DNA from: Myxococcus stipitatus
GTDB taxonomy: Bacteria > Myxococcota > Myxococcia > Myxococcales > Myxococcaceae
Length of the DNA stretch: 64,000 nucleotides
Assembly: GCF_038561935.1 (NCBI RefSeq)
Contig: NZ_CP102770.1
Coordinates: 8,246,001 to 8,310,000 of the forward strand
Reading direction: 5' to 3'
The notes under the pieces are model-generated. The model made no database searches and had not been told where the DNA came from. It saw nothing but the letters and a program-made list of their open reading frames with translations. This document shows positions 33,705 to 42,720 of this stretch, in pieces (the stretch's first letter is position 1; each line of letters starts with the position of its first letter). A program made the translations under genes and the position numbers.

Positions 33705-34874
33705 ATGCCAACCTACCCACAGGGTGCCGTGGACGTGGTCGATACCGAGGGGGCCCAGAGCGCTCTCGGAAAGCTGGAGCTGGCGCGGGAGCTGGCCGTG
33801 GACCTGGAGGCCGACTCCATGCACGCCTTCCGAGCCCGGCTGTGCTTCCTCCAGGTCGCCACCGACAGCGACGTCTTTCTCCTCGATACGCTCCAGCCCG
33901 GCGTGGAAGCCCGGCTGCTCGCCCCGCTGATGGGGGACCCGGGCCGGACCAAGTACTTCCACGCGGCGCAGGGGGACTTGCAGTTCCTGGCGGAGGCGGG
34001 GGTGCGGGTGCGCGGTCTGTTCGATACCCACCGGGCCGCCACCCTCCTGGGCTGGCCGAAGGTGGGCCTGGCGGATATCGCCCGGGAGAAGCTGGGCGTG
34101 GAGCTGCCCAAGGAGCACCAGCAGTCGGACTTCTCGCTGCGCCCCCTGCCCCCGGGCATGCGCGACTACATCGCCAACGACGTGCGCTACCTCTGTGAGC
34201 TGGGGCGGCAGGTGCGCGAGGCCACGCGCGAGGCCGGCATCCAGGAAGAGGTGGAGCTGGACTGCGAGCGGCTGTGTGACGAAGCGGTGGCGCGTCCCGA
34301 CGTGGGCGCGGACTTCAAGCCGAAGCTGCCCCGCTCCGGGCTGTCCCCCGCGCAGATGACGCTGGCCAACGCCATCGCCCACGCGCTGCACCGGAAGCGG
34401 CTGGAGTGGGCGGAGAAGGAGAACGTGCCCATGGGGCGCATGCTCTCCAACATGGCCATCGCGGACATCGCCACGCGGCTGCCCTCCACGCCCAGGGACC
34501 TGGCGCGCGCGGCCGGCGTGCGCGGCTCCTTCGTGCGCACGCACGGCGACGAGGTCCTCGCCATCCTCCGCGAGCAGCAGGAGAAGTCGCGCAACGGGGA
34601 GCTGCAGCCGGAGCGCGAGAACAAGGGCCCCAAGGACTCCAACCGCCGCAAGCGCGAGGACGCCCTCAAGGCCTTCCGCGTGGAGAAGGCCGCCGAGCGC
34701 AAGGTGACGCCCAGCGTGATTCTCACCAATCCGCTGATGGACGCACTGCTGTCGCAGCCGCCGAAAGACCTGGAGGAGCTGGGCCGGGTGCCGTACCTGG
34801 GTGACAAGCGACTGAAGCTCTACGGACCCGCCATCCTCGAGCTGCTCGCCGCGTTCCCCGTCGTCGGCGGCTGA
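33705..34874 (+). CDS. rnd: Ribonuclease D
   Basis: A 389-aa 3'-5' exoribonuclease of the DEDDy family that trims tRNA precursors. Motif I is VDLEADS (D33, E35), motif II FHAAQGDLQFL and motif III YIANDVRYL with the catalytic Tyr and Asp. Two HRDC-like regions follow (about 210-290 and 310-389). The length equals E. coli RNase D plus about 15 residues. It is divergent from ttcA and followed by a hairpin. Confidence 0.93.
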   Translation: MPTYPQGAVDVVDTEGAQSALGKLELARELAVDLEADSMHAFRARLCFLQVATDSDVFLLDTLQPGVEARLLAPLMGDPGRTKYFHAAQGDLQFLAEAGVRVRGLFDTHRAATLLGWPKVGLADIAREKLGVELPKEHQQSDFSLRPLPPGMRDYIANDVRYLCELGRQVREATREAGIQEEVELDCERLCDEAVARPDVGADFKPKLPRSGLSPAQMTLANAIAHALHRKRLEWAEKENVPMGRMLSNMAIADIATRLPSTPRDLARAAGVRGSFVRTHGDEVLAILREQQEKSRNGELQPERENKGPKDSNRRKREDALKAFRVEKAAERKVTPSVILTNPLMDALLSQPPKDLEELGRVPYLGDKRLKLYGPAILELLAAFPVVGG

Positions 34875-34876
34875 AG

Positions 34877-34900
34877 CTACCGTCGCGGCGGCGACGGTGG
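34877..34900 (+). terminator. Hairpin after rnd
   Basis: ACCGTCGC (34879-34886) and GCGACGGT (34891-34898) pair perfectly over GGCG, with a T-G and a C-G pair extending the base. It starts two bases after the stop. No U-tract. Confidence 0.5.
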
Positions 34901-34953
34901 TGGAATGGCCAAGGTCTCGAGTCGCCCGAAGCGGGGCGGACGGAGCTTCCCTG

Positions 34954-37686
34954 ATGCGGTTCGGTCACCTTGGCGCGGCCCTCAGCCTCCTGCTCACGTG
35001 CCTCCTCGGGGGGTGCGCGGGAGGTCCCCGCGAAGCCCCAAGGCCCGCCGCGTCCGAACGACCACGCGCGCGCGCCGTCCCGCCTCCCGCCGAGGACCCT
35101 CGCGTGCTCACGCCTCCGGGCCTGCGGCTGGAGGGGAGCGTGCGCCCCACGCGGCAGGCGGTGATGCTGGAGGTGGACCCGCGCCAGGAGCAGTTCCGGG
35201 GCACCGTGGACGTGGAGCTGTCGCTGTCCGAGCGCACGCGCGCCCTGTGGCTGCATGGCACGGAGCTGACGGTGTCGAGCGCCCACGTGAGGGTGGGCGG
35301 GACCCGCGTCTCCGTCGAGACCCTGCCCGTGGGCGAGGACCTGCTCGCCTTCCTCCCGCGCGAGCCCCTGGCGCCGGGCGTCGCCACGCTGCACGTCGAG
35401 TACTCGGGCCGCGCGAAGGCCCGGGAGGACAGCGGCGTCTTCCGCGAGGAGGAGAACGGCCGCTGGTACGCGATGACGCAGTTCCAGCCGCTGTATGCGC
35501 GGCGCGCGTTTCCGTGCTTCGACGAGCCCGGCTTCAAGATTCCCTTCGAGCTCACCTTGCGCGTGCGCGCGGAGGACTCCGCCTTCGCCAACACGCCCGT
35601 GCGCTCCGAGAAGACGGACGCGGAGGGCTGGAAGACGGTGCGCTTCCAGCCGACGCCCGCGCTGCCCACGTACCTGGTGGCCTTCGCGGTGGGCCCCTTC
35701 GACGTGGTGGACGCGGGCAAGGCCGGCAAGAACCAGGTGCCCGTCCGCATGATTGTGTCCAAGGGCCGCGGGGCGGAGAGCCGGTGGGCGGCCGATGTCA
35801 CCGGGCCGTTGCTCGTCGAGCTGGAGGAGTGGTTCGGCTCGCCGTACCCGTACGCGAAGCTGGATGTGCTCGCGCTGCCAGGCCATCAGGGCGGAGCGAT
35901 GGAGCACCCGGGCCTCATCACCTTCGCCGGGGGGTTGATGCTCAGCACGCCCCAGGACGACTCCGTGGCGCGGCAGCGCGTCTTCACGGAGACGCAGGCG
36001 CACGAGCTGGCGCACCAGTGGTTCGGCAACCTGGTGACCCCCGCGTGGTGGGATGACCTCTGGCTCAACGAGTCCTTCGCGGACTGGCTCGCCTTCAAGG
36101 TGGTGACGCGCTGGCGCCCCGAGTGGCGAGGCGACCTGCGCCGCGTGGAGGCGCGAGGTGCGTCCATGCGCGAGGACTGGCTCGTCAGCGCGCGCAGCAT
36201 CCGCCAGCCCATCGAAGTCTCGGGTGACATCCACAGCGCCTTCGACGGCATCACCTACGGCAAGGGCGCGGCCGTGCTCGCGATGTTCGAGTCCTGGCTG
36301 GGCCCCGAGGTCTTCCAGCGCGGCGTGCGCGACTACCTCCGGACCCACGCGCGCGGCACCGCCACCACCGAGGACTTCATCCAGGCGCTGTCCCGGGCCG
36401 CGGGCCAGGCGGTGTCGCCCGCGTTCTCCTCGTTCCTGGACCAGCCCGGTGTCCCGCTCGTCTCCATGACGCTGGAGTGCCCCAAGGACGGCGCGCCTCG
36501 GCTCTCACTGGAGCAGCGGCGCTATCTGCCGCTGGGCGCGTCCGACAAGGCCCCCGACTCCAAGCCCTGGCACGTGCCGCTGTGCGTGCGCTACGCGGTG
36601 GGCGACGTGGAGGGCCGCGCCTGCACCGTGCTCACCGAGCCGTCAGGCACCCTGACGCTGACGGAGGCCCGGCGGTGCCCGGACTGGGTCCACCCCAACG
36701 CGGATGCTCGCGGGTACTACCACGCGCTGGTGCGGGGCGACGGCCTGACGCGGCTCGCGACGAAGGGCGCCGCGCGGCTCAGCGTCCCCGAGCGGCTGGT
36801 GTTGATGGCGGATGCCCAGGCGCTGCTGTCCAGCGGCGCGCTGGACGTGAGCCAGGCGCTCACGCTGGTGACGCGGCTGGGGGAGGGCGACGCGAACCTG
36901 GTGATGGGCGCGGCGAGCGTGGTGGGCAGCGTGCACTCGGACCTGGTGCCGGAGGCGCTGCGCGCGCATCGCGCCCGCTTCGTGCGGGGACTCTTCGGCG
37001 AGCGAGCGCGCTCGGTGGGCTTCGTCTCGCGCCCTGGCGACAGCGAGGACCTGCGGCTGCTCAGGCCCACGCTGCTGGGCATCGTCGCCAACGAGGGAGC
37101 GGACCCCAAGCTGCGCGCCGAGGCCCGCCGTCTGGCCCTGCGCTGGCTGGAGAACCACGGCGCCCTGCAGTCGGAGGACGCGGCCATCGTCCTCCAGTCC
37201 GCGTCGGTGGCGGGGGACGCCTCCCTGCACAAGCAACTGAGGGACGCGGCGCGCGCCGCCGTCACCGAGTCGGAGCGAGGGCTCCTCTTCAACGCGCTGG
37301 GCAGCTTCCGGGACGCGTCCCTGGCTCGCGCGGGACTGGAGCTGCTCCTGGACTCGAAGGTGGATGCGCGCGAGGCGCTGGCCATCCTCTTCGGCCAGCT
37401 CTCCGACAGCTCCACCCGGGACGTGGCGTTCACCTTCCTGCGCGAGAACTTCGACACCTTGCGAGGACGGCTGCCCCGGGACATCTCCACGTGGCTGCTC
37501 TCCAGCGGCGGCGTGTTCTGCGACGCCGGGCACCGCGAGGAGGCGGTCCGCTTCTTCGGCCCGCGCGCCGCCGACTTCGAGGGCGGCGAGCGCGCACTGG
37601 CCCAGTCCCTGGAGCGGGTGGACCAGTGCATCGCCCAGCGCGAGGCCCTGCGCCCCAGCCTCACGCGCTTCCTCGCGCGGTACTGA
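34954..37686 (+). CDS. M1-family aminopeptidase lipoprotein
   Basis: A 910-aa zinc metallopeptidase with a lipoprotein signal (lipobox LLGGC, about residues 16-20). The gluzincin site is H350-ELA-H354 followed by 18 residues and E373 (LNESFADW). The exopeptidase motif is GGAMEHPGLI in place of GAMEN. The long helical C-terminus (about 500-910) is like an ERAP1/PepN arch. It removes N-terminal residues from peptides at the cell surface or periplasm. The start at 34954 has GGAGC upstream and gives the signal; an in-frame ATG at 34897 does not. Confidence 0.92.
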   Translation: MRFGHLGAALSLLLTCLLGGCAGGPREAPRPAASERPRARAVPPPAEDPRVLTPPGLRLEGSVRPTRQAVMLEVDPRQEQFRGTVDVELSLSERTRALWLHGTELTVSSAHVRVGGTRVSVETLPVGEDLLAFLPREPLAPGVATLHVEYSGRAKAREDSGVFREEENGRWYAMTQFQPLYARRAFPCFDEPGFKIPFELTLRVRAEDSAFANTPVRSEKTDAEGWKTVRFQPTPALPTYLVAFAVGPFDVVDAGKAGKNQVPVRMIVSKGRGAESRWAADVTGPLLVELEEWFGSPYPYAKLDVLALPGHQGGAMEHPGLITFAGGLMLSTPQDDSVARQRVFTETQAHELAHQWFGNLVTPAWWDDLWLNESFADWLAFKVVTRWRPEWRGDLRRVEARGASMREDWLVSARSIRQPIEVSGDIHSAFDGITYGKGAAVLAMFESWLGPEVFQRGVRDYLRTHARGTATTEDFIQALSRAAGQAVSPAFSSFLDQPGVPLVSMTLECPKDGAPRLSLEQRRYLPLGASDKAPDSKPWHVPLCVRYAVGDVEGRACTVLTEPSGTLTLTEARRCPDWVHPNADARGYYHALVRGDGLTRLATKGAARLSVPERLVLMADAQALLSSGALDVSQALTLVTRLGEGDANLVMGAASVVGSVHSDLVPEALRAHRARFVRGLFGERARSVGFVSRPGDSEDLRLLRPTLLGIVANEGADPKLRAEARRLALRWLENHGALQSEDAAIVLQSASVAGDASLHKQLRDAARAAVTESERGLLFNALGSFRDASLARAGLELLLDSKVDAREALAILFGQLSDSSTRDVAFTFLRENFDTLRGRLPRDISTWLLSSGGVFCDAGHREEAVRFFGPRAADFEGGERALAQSLERVDQCIAQREALRPSLTRFLARY

Positions 37687-37688
37687 GG

Positions 37689-38330
37689 TCAGCGCTTGCG
37701 CGCGAGCGTCATCCCGTCGCGCACCGTCAACATCACCGCCTCCAGCCGGGCGTCCTTCCGGACCTTCTCGTTGAAGGCCGCCATCGCGCGGTCCACGTCC
37801 GACTCCGGGCTCATCACCCGCCCGGACCACAGCACATTGTCCACCACCACCAGGCCCCCAGCCCGCACCAGCGGCACCACCGCGTCCCAGTACGCGCCGT
37901 AGTTCACCTTGTCCGCGTCGATGAAGGCGAGGTCGAACGGCCCCCGCAGTGTCTTCAGGGTTTCCAGGGCAGGCCCGAACTTGAGCTGGATTTTCCGGCC
38001 ATGCGGACTGCGTGCGAAGAACGAGCGGGCAATCTCGGAGGTCTCCGGGTTGATGTCACACGTGATGAGCTCCCCGTCGTCCGGAAGCCCCTCCGCCATC
38101 ATCAGCGCCGAGTAACCGGTGAAGGTGCCAAGCTCGAGCACGCGCCCCGCACGGGTGAGCGAGACGAGCATCTTCAAGAAGACCCCCTCCACGGGTCCGA
38201 CCTGCATTCCAGGGGAACTCGTGCGAGCGAGGGTGATGTCCTTGAGTTCCTCGAATAGCGGCGCGGGCGCGACGGAGTGAGTCCGGGCGTACTCCTCTGC
38301 TTCGGGCGAGACGAGCGTGAGCTGGGTCAT
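37689..38330 (-). CDS. Class I SAM-dependent O-methyltransferase
   Basis: A 213-aa catechol/caffeoyl-CoA-type methyltransferase. The SAM motif is VLELGTFTGYSALMMAEGL; ITCDINPE follows; FDLAFIDADKVNYGAYWD and GGLVVVDNVLWSG carry the metal and catalytic acids. Members methylate hydroxyls of small phenolic or lipid molecules with Mg2+. It stands alone; it converges with the M1 peptidase and is divergent from the Cys-rich gene. Confidence 0.92.
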   Translation of the reverse strand: MTQLTLVSPEAEEYARTHSVAPAPLFEELKDITLARTSSPGMQVGPVEGVFLKMLVSLTRAGRVLELGTFTGYSALMMAEGLPDDGELITCDINPETSEIARSFFARSPHGRKIQLKFGPALETLKTLRGPFDLAFIDADKVNYGAYWDAVVPLVRAGGLVVVDNVLWSGRVMSPESDVDRAMAAFNEKVRKDARLEAVMLTVRDGMTLARKR

Positions 38331-38424
38331 GATAACGGTTTAACATCCGTGTTCTCATGTCTCACTTCGAGTTGCCCCGCTTCCCGGCGGGAATACCCTG
38401 GTGAGCGGTGCGGAGGTCCGAGCG

Positions 38425-38781
38425 ATGACGGGAGCGAGACTGGGCGGTGCTCGTGCGGACGTGTCGCGATGTATCGACGCCAGCCTCCAATGTCAGGCCT
38501 CGTGCGAAGCCAGCATGGCCAGACTGTTGGCTCGAGGACTGGGACTCAGCAGTGCCTCCGTGCGGATGCTTCGACAGTGCGCGGAGCTGTGTGAGCTGAA
38601 CGTGCGGGCGCTGCGCAAGGAGAGCCGGCTGGCCCGACGCACGGCCAGCCTGTGTTTCGAGCTGAGCAACCAGGTGGCCTACGAGGCCTGGCGGGACGTC
38701 GAGGACCCGGGCTCACACGCCCTCTCGAGAGACGCCCTGCGGCTGGCCCGCTCCTGCCACCCGCTGCTGTTCTCGTACTGA
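38425..38781 (+). CDS. Cys-rich four-helix-bundle protein (Csp/DUF326-like)
   Basis: A 118-aa helical protein with Cys spacing CIDASLQCQASCEASM, then CAELCELNVRAL, TASLCFELS and ARSCHPLL. Such Cys-lined four-helix bundles (Csp copper-storage proteins, DUF326) bind Cu(I) in the core. This protein has fewer Cys than typical Csp, so metal capacity is uncertain. The ATG at 38425 has GGAGG eight bases before it; the upstream in-frame GTG (38401) lacks a site. No copper resistance genes are adjacent. Confidence 0.6.
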   Translation: MTGARLGGARADVSRCIDASLQCQASCEASMARLLARGLGLSSASVRMLRQCAELCELNVRALRKESRLARRTASLCFELSNQVAYEAWRDVEDPGSHALSRDALRLARSCHPLLFSY

Positions 38782-38836
38782 GCAAGACGTCCATCTGGTT
38801 GCATGTGTTATCACACGGCGTAAGGTCCACGCCGGC

Positions 38837-40603
38837 ATGCGCGCACCCGGCACACACCTCGTCACCGCTTGGCTCATCCTGTGGGCGTCTCTTGGAGATG
38901 CGCACGCGGCCACCCCGCCTCCCGAGGAGCAGCTCGTGGGCGTCTGGGGCAGTGAGCGAGTCCTGGGCCCGGAGGTCCGTGGCGAGCTGACGCTGGTGCG
39001 AGGTCAGGACACGTGGCGCGCACGCATCGCGGGCTACGAGCTCCAGGCCCGCGTGGACGGGAAGAAGGTCTCCATCCTCCTGCCGGGTGGACAGGGTGAG
39101 CTGCGGGGAACCCTCGCGAAGGATGGCCAGCGCATCACCGGCCACTGGATTCAGCCGCGAGTGCTCATGAGCGGCATGACCTTCGCCACGCCCGTGGTGC
39201 TGCGGGCACTCCGGCCCGGAGTGTGGCGTGGCGACGTGTCACCGCTGGAGGACCGGTTCTCGCTCTACCTCGTGGTCGAGAAGCAAGCCGATGGCTCCGT
39301 GGCCGCGTTCATCCGCAACCCCGAGCGGAACTTCGGCAACCGCGTGCTGTTCCGCGTCGACCTCCAGGGCGCGACGGTCCGCCTCACGCCGACGTCGGGG
39401 CGCGCGCGGCCCCTGGAAGGAACTTTCGACGCGGCGGCCCGGCGGCTGGCGTTGCGCTATCCCCCGTTCGACCTGACGTTCGACTTCACCCGGCGGGAGC
39501 GGACGCAGGCCGTGGGCCTCTACCCACGCTCCCCCGCTTCGGGCCCCTACGAGTATCAAGCGCCCATCGCCGAGGACGACGGCTGGTCCACCGCCTCGCT
39601 CACCGACGTGGGGATGGACGTCCAGCCCCTCCGGAAGCTCGTGCAGGGCATTCTCGACCAGACACCCGGTTCTCAACCCGCGCCCGCCATCCAGGGCCTG
39701 CTGATGGCGCGTCACGGGAAGCTGGTGCTGGAGGAGTACTTCCACGGCTTCGACAAGGAGCGTCCGCACGACTTGCGCTCGGCGGCGAAGACCTATGCCT
39801 CCGTGCTGGTGGGCATCGCGCTGGACCAGGGCGCGCCCTTCACCGTCGACACGCCCGTCGTCTCGCTGTTCCCCGAGTACGCCGGGAGGATTTCAAACCT
39901 CGATGCGAACAAGCGCGGGCTCACCGTCGCGCACCTGATGACCATGTCCACGGGCCTGGCCTGTGATGACGATGACCCGGAGTCCCCGGGCAACGAGGAC
40001 CGGCTCGAGGACTCCGTCCCCGACTGGTACAAGTACACGCTGGACCTGCCCATGGTGCGCGAGCCCGGCAAGCAGGCCGTGTATTGCTCGGCCAACATCA
40101 ACCTGCTCGGCGGCGTGCTTCGCAACACGACGCATAGCTGGCTGCCGGAGTTCTTCGAGAAGCACCTCGCCACGCCGCTCCAGCTGCGCAAGTACCACCT
40201 GGACCTGATGCCGTCGGGCGAGCTGTACCTGGGCGGCGGCATCTACATGCGCCCCAGAGACGCGCTCAAGCTCGGGCAGCTCTACCTCTCGGGAGGGACC
40301 TGGAACGGACGGCGCGTCGTCAGCCAGCGCTGGGTCGAGCGCTCCACGGCCCTCCACGCCACGATGAACGCGAAGCAGACCTACGGCTACACGTGGTGGC
40401 GCCATGAGCTGCGCGTGGGCGACCGCGTGTATTCGCAATACGAGGCCAGCGGGAACGGAGGCCAGCTCATCATGGTCGTCCCCGAGCTGGACCTCGTCGT
40501 GATGTTCACCGCTGGCAACTACAACCACGTGGCCCTGTGGCGGAAGTTCCGGGAGGAACTCCTGCCCCAGTACATCCTGAGCGCGGTGAAGCCCTCGAAG
40601 TGA
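38837..40603 (+). CDS. Exported beta-lactamase-fold serine hydrolase
   Basis: A 588-aa protein with a signal peptide (cleavage near DAHAATP, about 25), an N-terminal beta-rich domain (about 30-230) and a class C beta-lactamase/DD-peptidase-like domain. The catalytic S315-x2-K318 sits in LRSAAKTYAS, the Y416-C-S block in VYCSANINLLGG and the third motif ASGNGGQLIMV near the end. Related proteins are esterases, D-aminopeptidases or penicillin-binding-like hydrolases; a resistance role is not implied. Confidence 0.88.
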   Translation: MRAPGTHLVTAWLILWASLGDAHAATPPPEEQLVGVWGSERVLGPEVRGELTLVRGQDTWRARIAGYELQARVDGKKVSILLPGGQGELRGTLAKDGQRITGHWIQPRVLMSGMTFATPVVLRALRPGVWRGDVSPLEDRFSLYLVVEKQADGSVAAFIRNPERNFGNRVLFRVDLQGATVRLTPTSGRARPLEGTFDAAARRLALRYPPFDLTFDFTRRERTQAVGLYPRSPASGPYEYQAPIAEDDGWSTASLTDVGMDVQPLRKLVQGILDQTPGSQPAPAIQGLLMARHGKLVLEEYFHGFDKERPHDLRSAAKTYASVLVGIALDQGAPFTVDTPVVSLFPEYAGRISNLDANKRGLTVAHLMTMSTGLACDDDDPESPGNEDRLEDSVPDWYKYTLDLPMVREPGKQAVYCSANINLLGGVLRNTTHSWLPEFFEKHLATPLQLRKYHLDLMPSGELYLGGGIYMRPRDALKLGQLYLSGGTWNGRRVVSQRWVERSTALHATMNAKQTYGYTWWRHELRVGDRVYSQYEASGNGGQLIMVVPELDLVVMFTAGNYNHVALWRKFREELLPQYILSAVKPSK

Positions 40604-40613
40604 GTCGAGGGGC

Positions 40614-42095
40614 CTAGGCCGCGACGCCGTACTTCGTGCGCAGGTAGCCCAGGAAGTCCGCGTCCGTGAGGCCCTGCCCCGTCACCGCGCGCACGCGCTC
40701 CTCCGCGGGGAGACGGAAGCCGTGGTGGTGGATGTTCTCGCGCAGCCAGTCGCGCAGGGACAGCAGGTGCCCTCGTCGGAACTGGCCAGCGAGGTCCGGC
40801 AGGGCCCGCTCGGCCGCGCGATAGAGCGACGCGGCGTAGAGGTTGCCCAGGGAGTACGTGGGGAAGTAGCCCAGCTCACCCCAGGCCCAGTGGATGTCCT
40901 GGAGCACGCCCTGCGTGTCATCCGGCGGCGTGACGCCCAGGTAGCGCTCCATGCGCGCGTTCCACGCGGCGGGCAGCTCGTCGAGCGGGAGCTCATCCCG
41001 AATCAGCAGCAGCTCCAGCTCGTAGCGCACGGCGATATGCAGGTTGTACGTCACCTCGTCGGACTCCGTGCGGATGAGCGACGGGCGCACCTCGTTGACG
41101 GCGGCGAGGAAGCCCTCCACGTCCACCCCGGCCAGCGCCTCCGGGAAGCTGTCGCGCAGCAGCGGGAAGTAGTGCTCCCAGAAGGCGCGGCTGCGGCCCA
41201 CCAGGTTCTCCCACAGCCGCGACTGGGACTCGTGCAGGCCCATGGAGGGCGCGGCGGCCAGCGGGGTGCGGTGGTGCTCGGGCGCGAAGCCCTGCTCGAA
41301 CAGGCCGTGGCCCGCCTCGTGGATGGTGCTGAAGATGGCGGAGAGCGGGTTCGTCTCGTCCACGCGCGTGGTGAGCCGCACGTCGAGCGCGTGGGTGCCG
41401 CCCGTGAAGGGATGGATGCTCAAGTCCTGCCGGCCCGCCTCCAGGTCGAAGCCGATGTCCTTCAGCAGCCTCATCGTGAACCGCCACTGCGCATCCTTGT
41501 CGTAGCGCCGGCCGTCGAAGAGGTTCGGCGCCTTCCGCGATGCCCCCGCGAGGCGGCCCACCATGGGGACCAGGTGCTCGCGCAGGGCGCTCAACACGGG
41601 GGTGAGCCGCGCCACGCGCATGCCGGGCTCATAGCCCTCCAGCAGCGCGTCGTAGCGCTCCCCGCCGTGGCCATAGGCGTCGGCCTGCTCGCGGCGAAGG
41701 GACAGGAGCCGGTGGAGCGCGGGCTGGAAGCGGGCGAACTTGCGCTCCTGCCGGGCCTCTCGCCAGGCGTGGAGGCCCTGGCTCTGGGCCTCGGCCAGGG
41801 CGCGCACCAGGGCCGCGGGCACGCGCACCTCCCGCTCCCGCTCCCGCCGGAGGACCTCCACCATGGCGCGCTCGTCGTCCGTCAGGCCCGCCTCGGTGGC
41901 GGCCTTCTCGAGAGCGTCCCCGAGCCGCGGGTCCACCAGGCGCTCATGGTGGATGCCTTGGAGGGTGGAGAGCTGGTGGGCCCTGGCGGGGCCCGCCCGG
42001 GCCGGGAGGTATATCTCCTGGTCCCACGTGGCGAGGCCGATGAGCCCCTGAAGGTCCTTCAACTCCTGCATCCGGGAGAGCAGCCAGGTATCCAT
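40614..42095 (-). CDS. M32-family carboxypeptidase (thermostable carboxypeptidase 1-like)
   Basis: A 493-aa cytoplasmic zinc carboxypeptidase. The HEXXH site is STIHEAGHGLFEQG, with the third ligand in GLHESQSRLWEN. DIHWAWGELGYFPTYSLGN and DVRLTTRVDETN are family blocks. The start at 42095 begins MDTWLLSRMQEL, as in homologues; the frame extends to 42170 but that overlaps the divergent neighbour's start. It acts on broad C-terminal residues, usually not Pro or Gly. Confidence 0.93.
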   Translation of the reverse strand: MDTWLLSRMQELKDLQGLIGLATWDQEIYLPARAGPARAHQLSTLQGIHHERLVDPRLGDALEKAATEAGLTDDERAMVEVLRREREREVRVPAALVRALAEAQSQGLHAWREARQERKFARFQPALHRLLSLRREQADAYGHGGERYDALLEGYEPGMRVARLTPVLSALREHLVPMVGRLAGASRKAPNLFDGRRYDKDAQWRFTMRLLKDIGFDLEAGRQDLSIHPFTGGTHALDVRLTTRVDETNPLSAIFSTIHEAGHGLFEQGFAPEHHRTPLAAAPSMGLHESQSRLWENLVGRSRAFWEHYFPLLRDSFPEALAGVDVEGFLAAVNEVRPSLIRTESDEVTYNLHIAVRYELELLLIRDELPLDELPAAWNARMERYLGVTPPDDTQGVLQDIHWAWGELGYFPTYSLGNLYAASLYRAAERALPDLAGQFRRGHLLSLRDWLRENIHHHGFRLPAEERVRAVTGQGLTDADFLGYLRTKYGVAA

Positions 42096-42169
42096 GGGCC
42101 TTTCTCTATAACAGGGGGCCTCACCCCGGGCTTCCGCCGCGAGGGGCACAAGGATATGAGGGCCCGGCA

Positions 42170-42712
42170 ATGGCCAATGTCATCCAGTTCTTCATGACCC
42201 CCGACGACGAGGTCGCCTTCTTCCGCTTCCTGGAGCGCTTCGTCCTGGAGGTGTACCCCCGCCGCGTCCCCGAGGACTGGAAGACGTTCCGCGCCCATCA
42301 GGACAACATCGAGAAGCTCCCCCAGGAGGAGATGTACCTGGTGGCGAGCGAGCTGGGCCCCGCCATCGTCGACAAGATGAAGCGCGGCCCGGACAAGGGC
42401 TACTGGCGCGTGGACGAGGTGCGCTCCCCCGTCATCTTCATGGAGCGCTGCCGCACCAACGAAGAGGGAGAGCTCGTCAGCGGCAGCCTCTGGGCGGAGC
42501 TGGACATCACCGCGCAGACGGGCCGGAAGAACGCGGCGCCGGACCGCTTCCGACGCCTGTTCCTGGAGGTGGAGGAGTACGTGAAGAAGACCTTCCGCCG
42601 TGGCCAGCCGAAGGACTTCTTCGTCGGCCCGAAGGCGGCCCGCCTCTACAAGGAAGGCCTGGTCCTTCGGGACTCCGCTCACCGCGGTGGCACGGTGAAC
42701 GTCTACAAGTAG
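42170..42712 (+). CDS. Hypothetical protein, 180 aa
   Basis: A soluble basic protein with no signal peptide, membrane segment or cofactor motif that I can identify. It is well structured: predicted mixed alpha/beta with FFMTPDDEVAFFRFLERFV at the start and KDFFVGPKAARLYKEG at the end. A GAGGG ribosome site lies about nine bases before the ATG. It is divergent from the M32 peptidase and converges on prfC. I do not recognise the family; it looks conserved and single-domain. Confidence 0.7.
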   Translation: MANVIQFFMTPDDEVAFFRFLERFVLEVYPRRVPEDWKTFRAHQDNIEKLPQEEMYLVASELGPAIVDKMKRGPDKGYWRVDEVRSPVIFMERCRTNEEGELVSGSLWAELDITAQTGRKNAAPDRFRRLFLEVEEYVKKTFRRGQPKDFFVGPKAARLYKEGLVLRDSAHRGGTVNVYK

Positions 42713-42720
42713 CCCGAAGC

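Noticed and set aside
38805..38816. GTGT-TATC-ACAC palindrome before the beta-lactamase-fold gene
   Set aside because: Arms are only four bases and likely to occur by chance.
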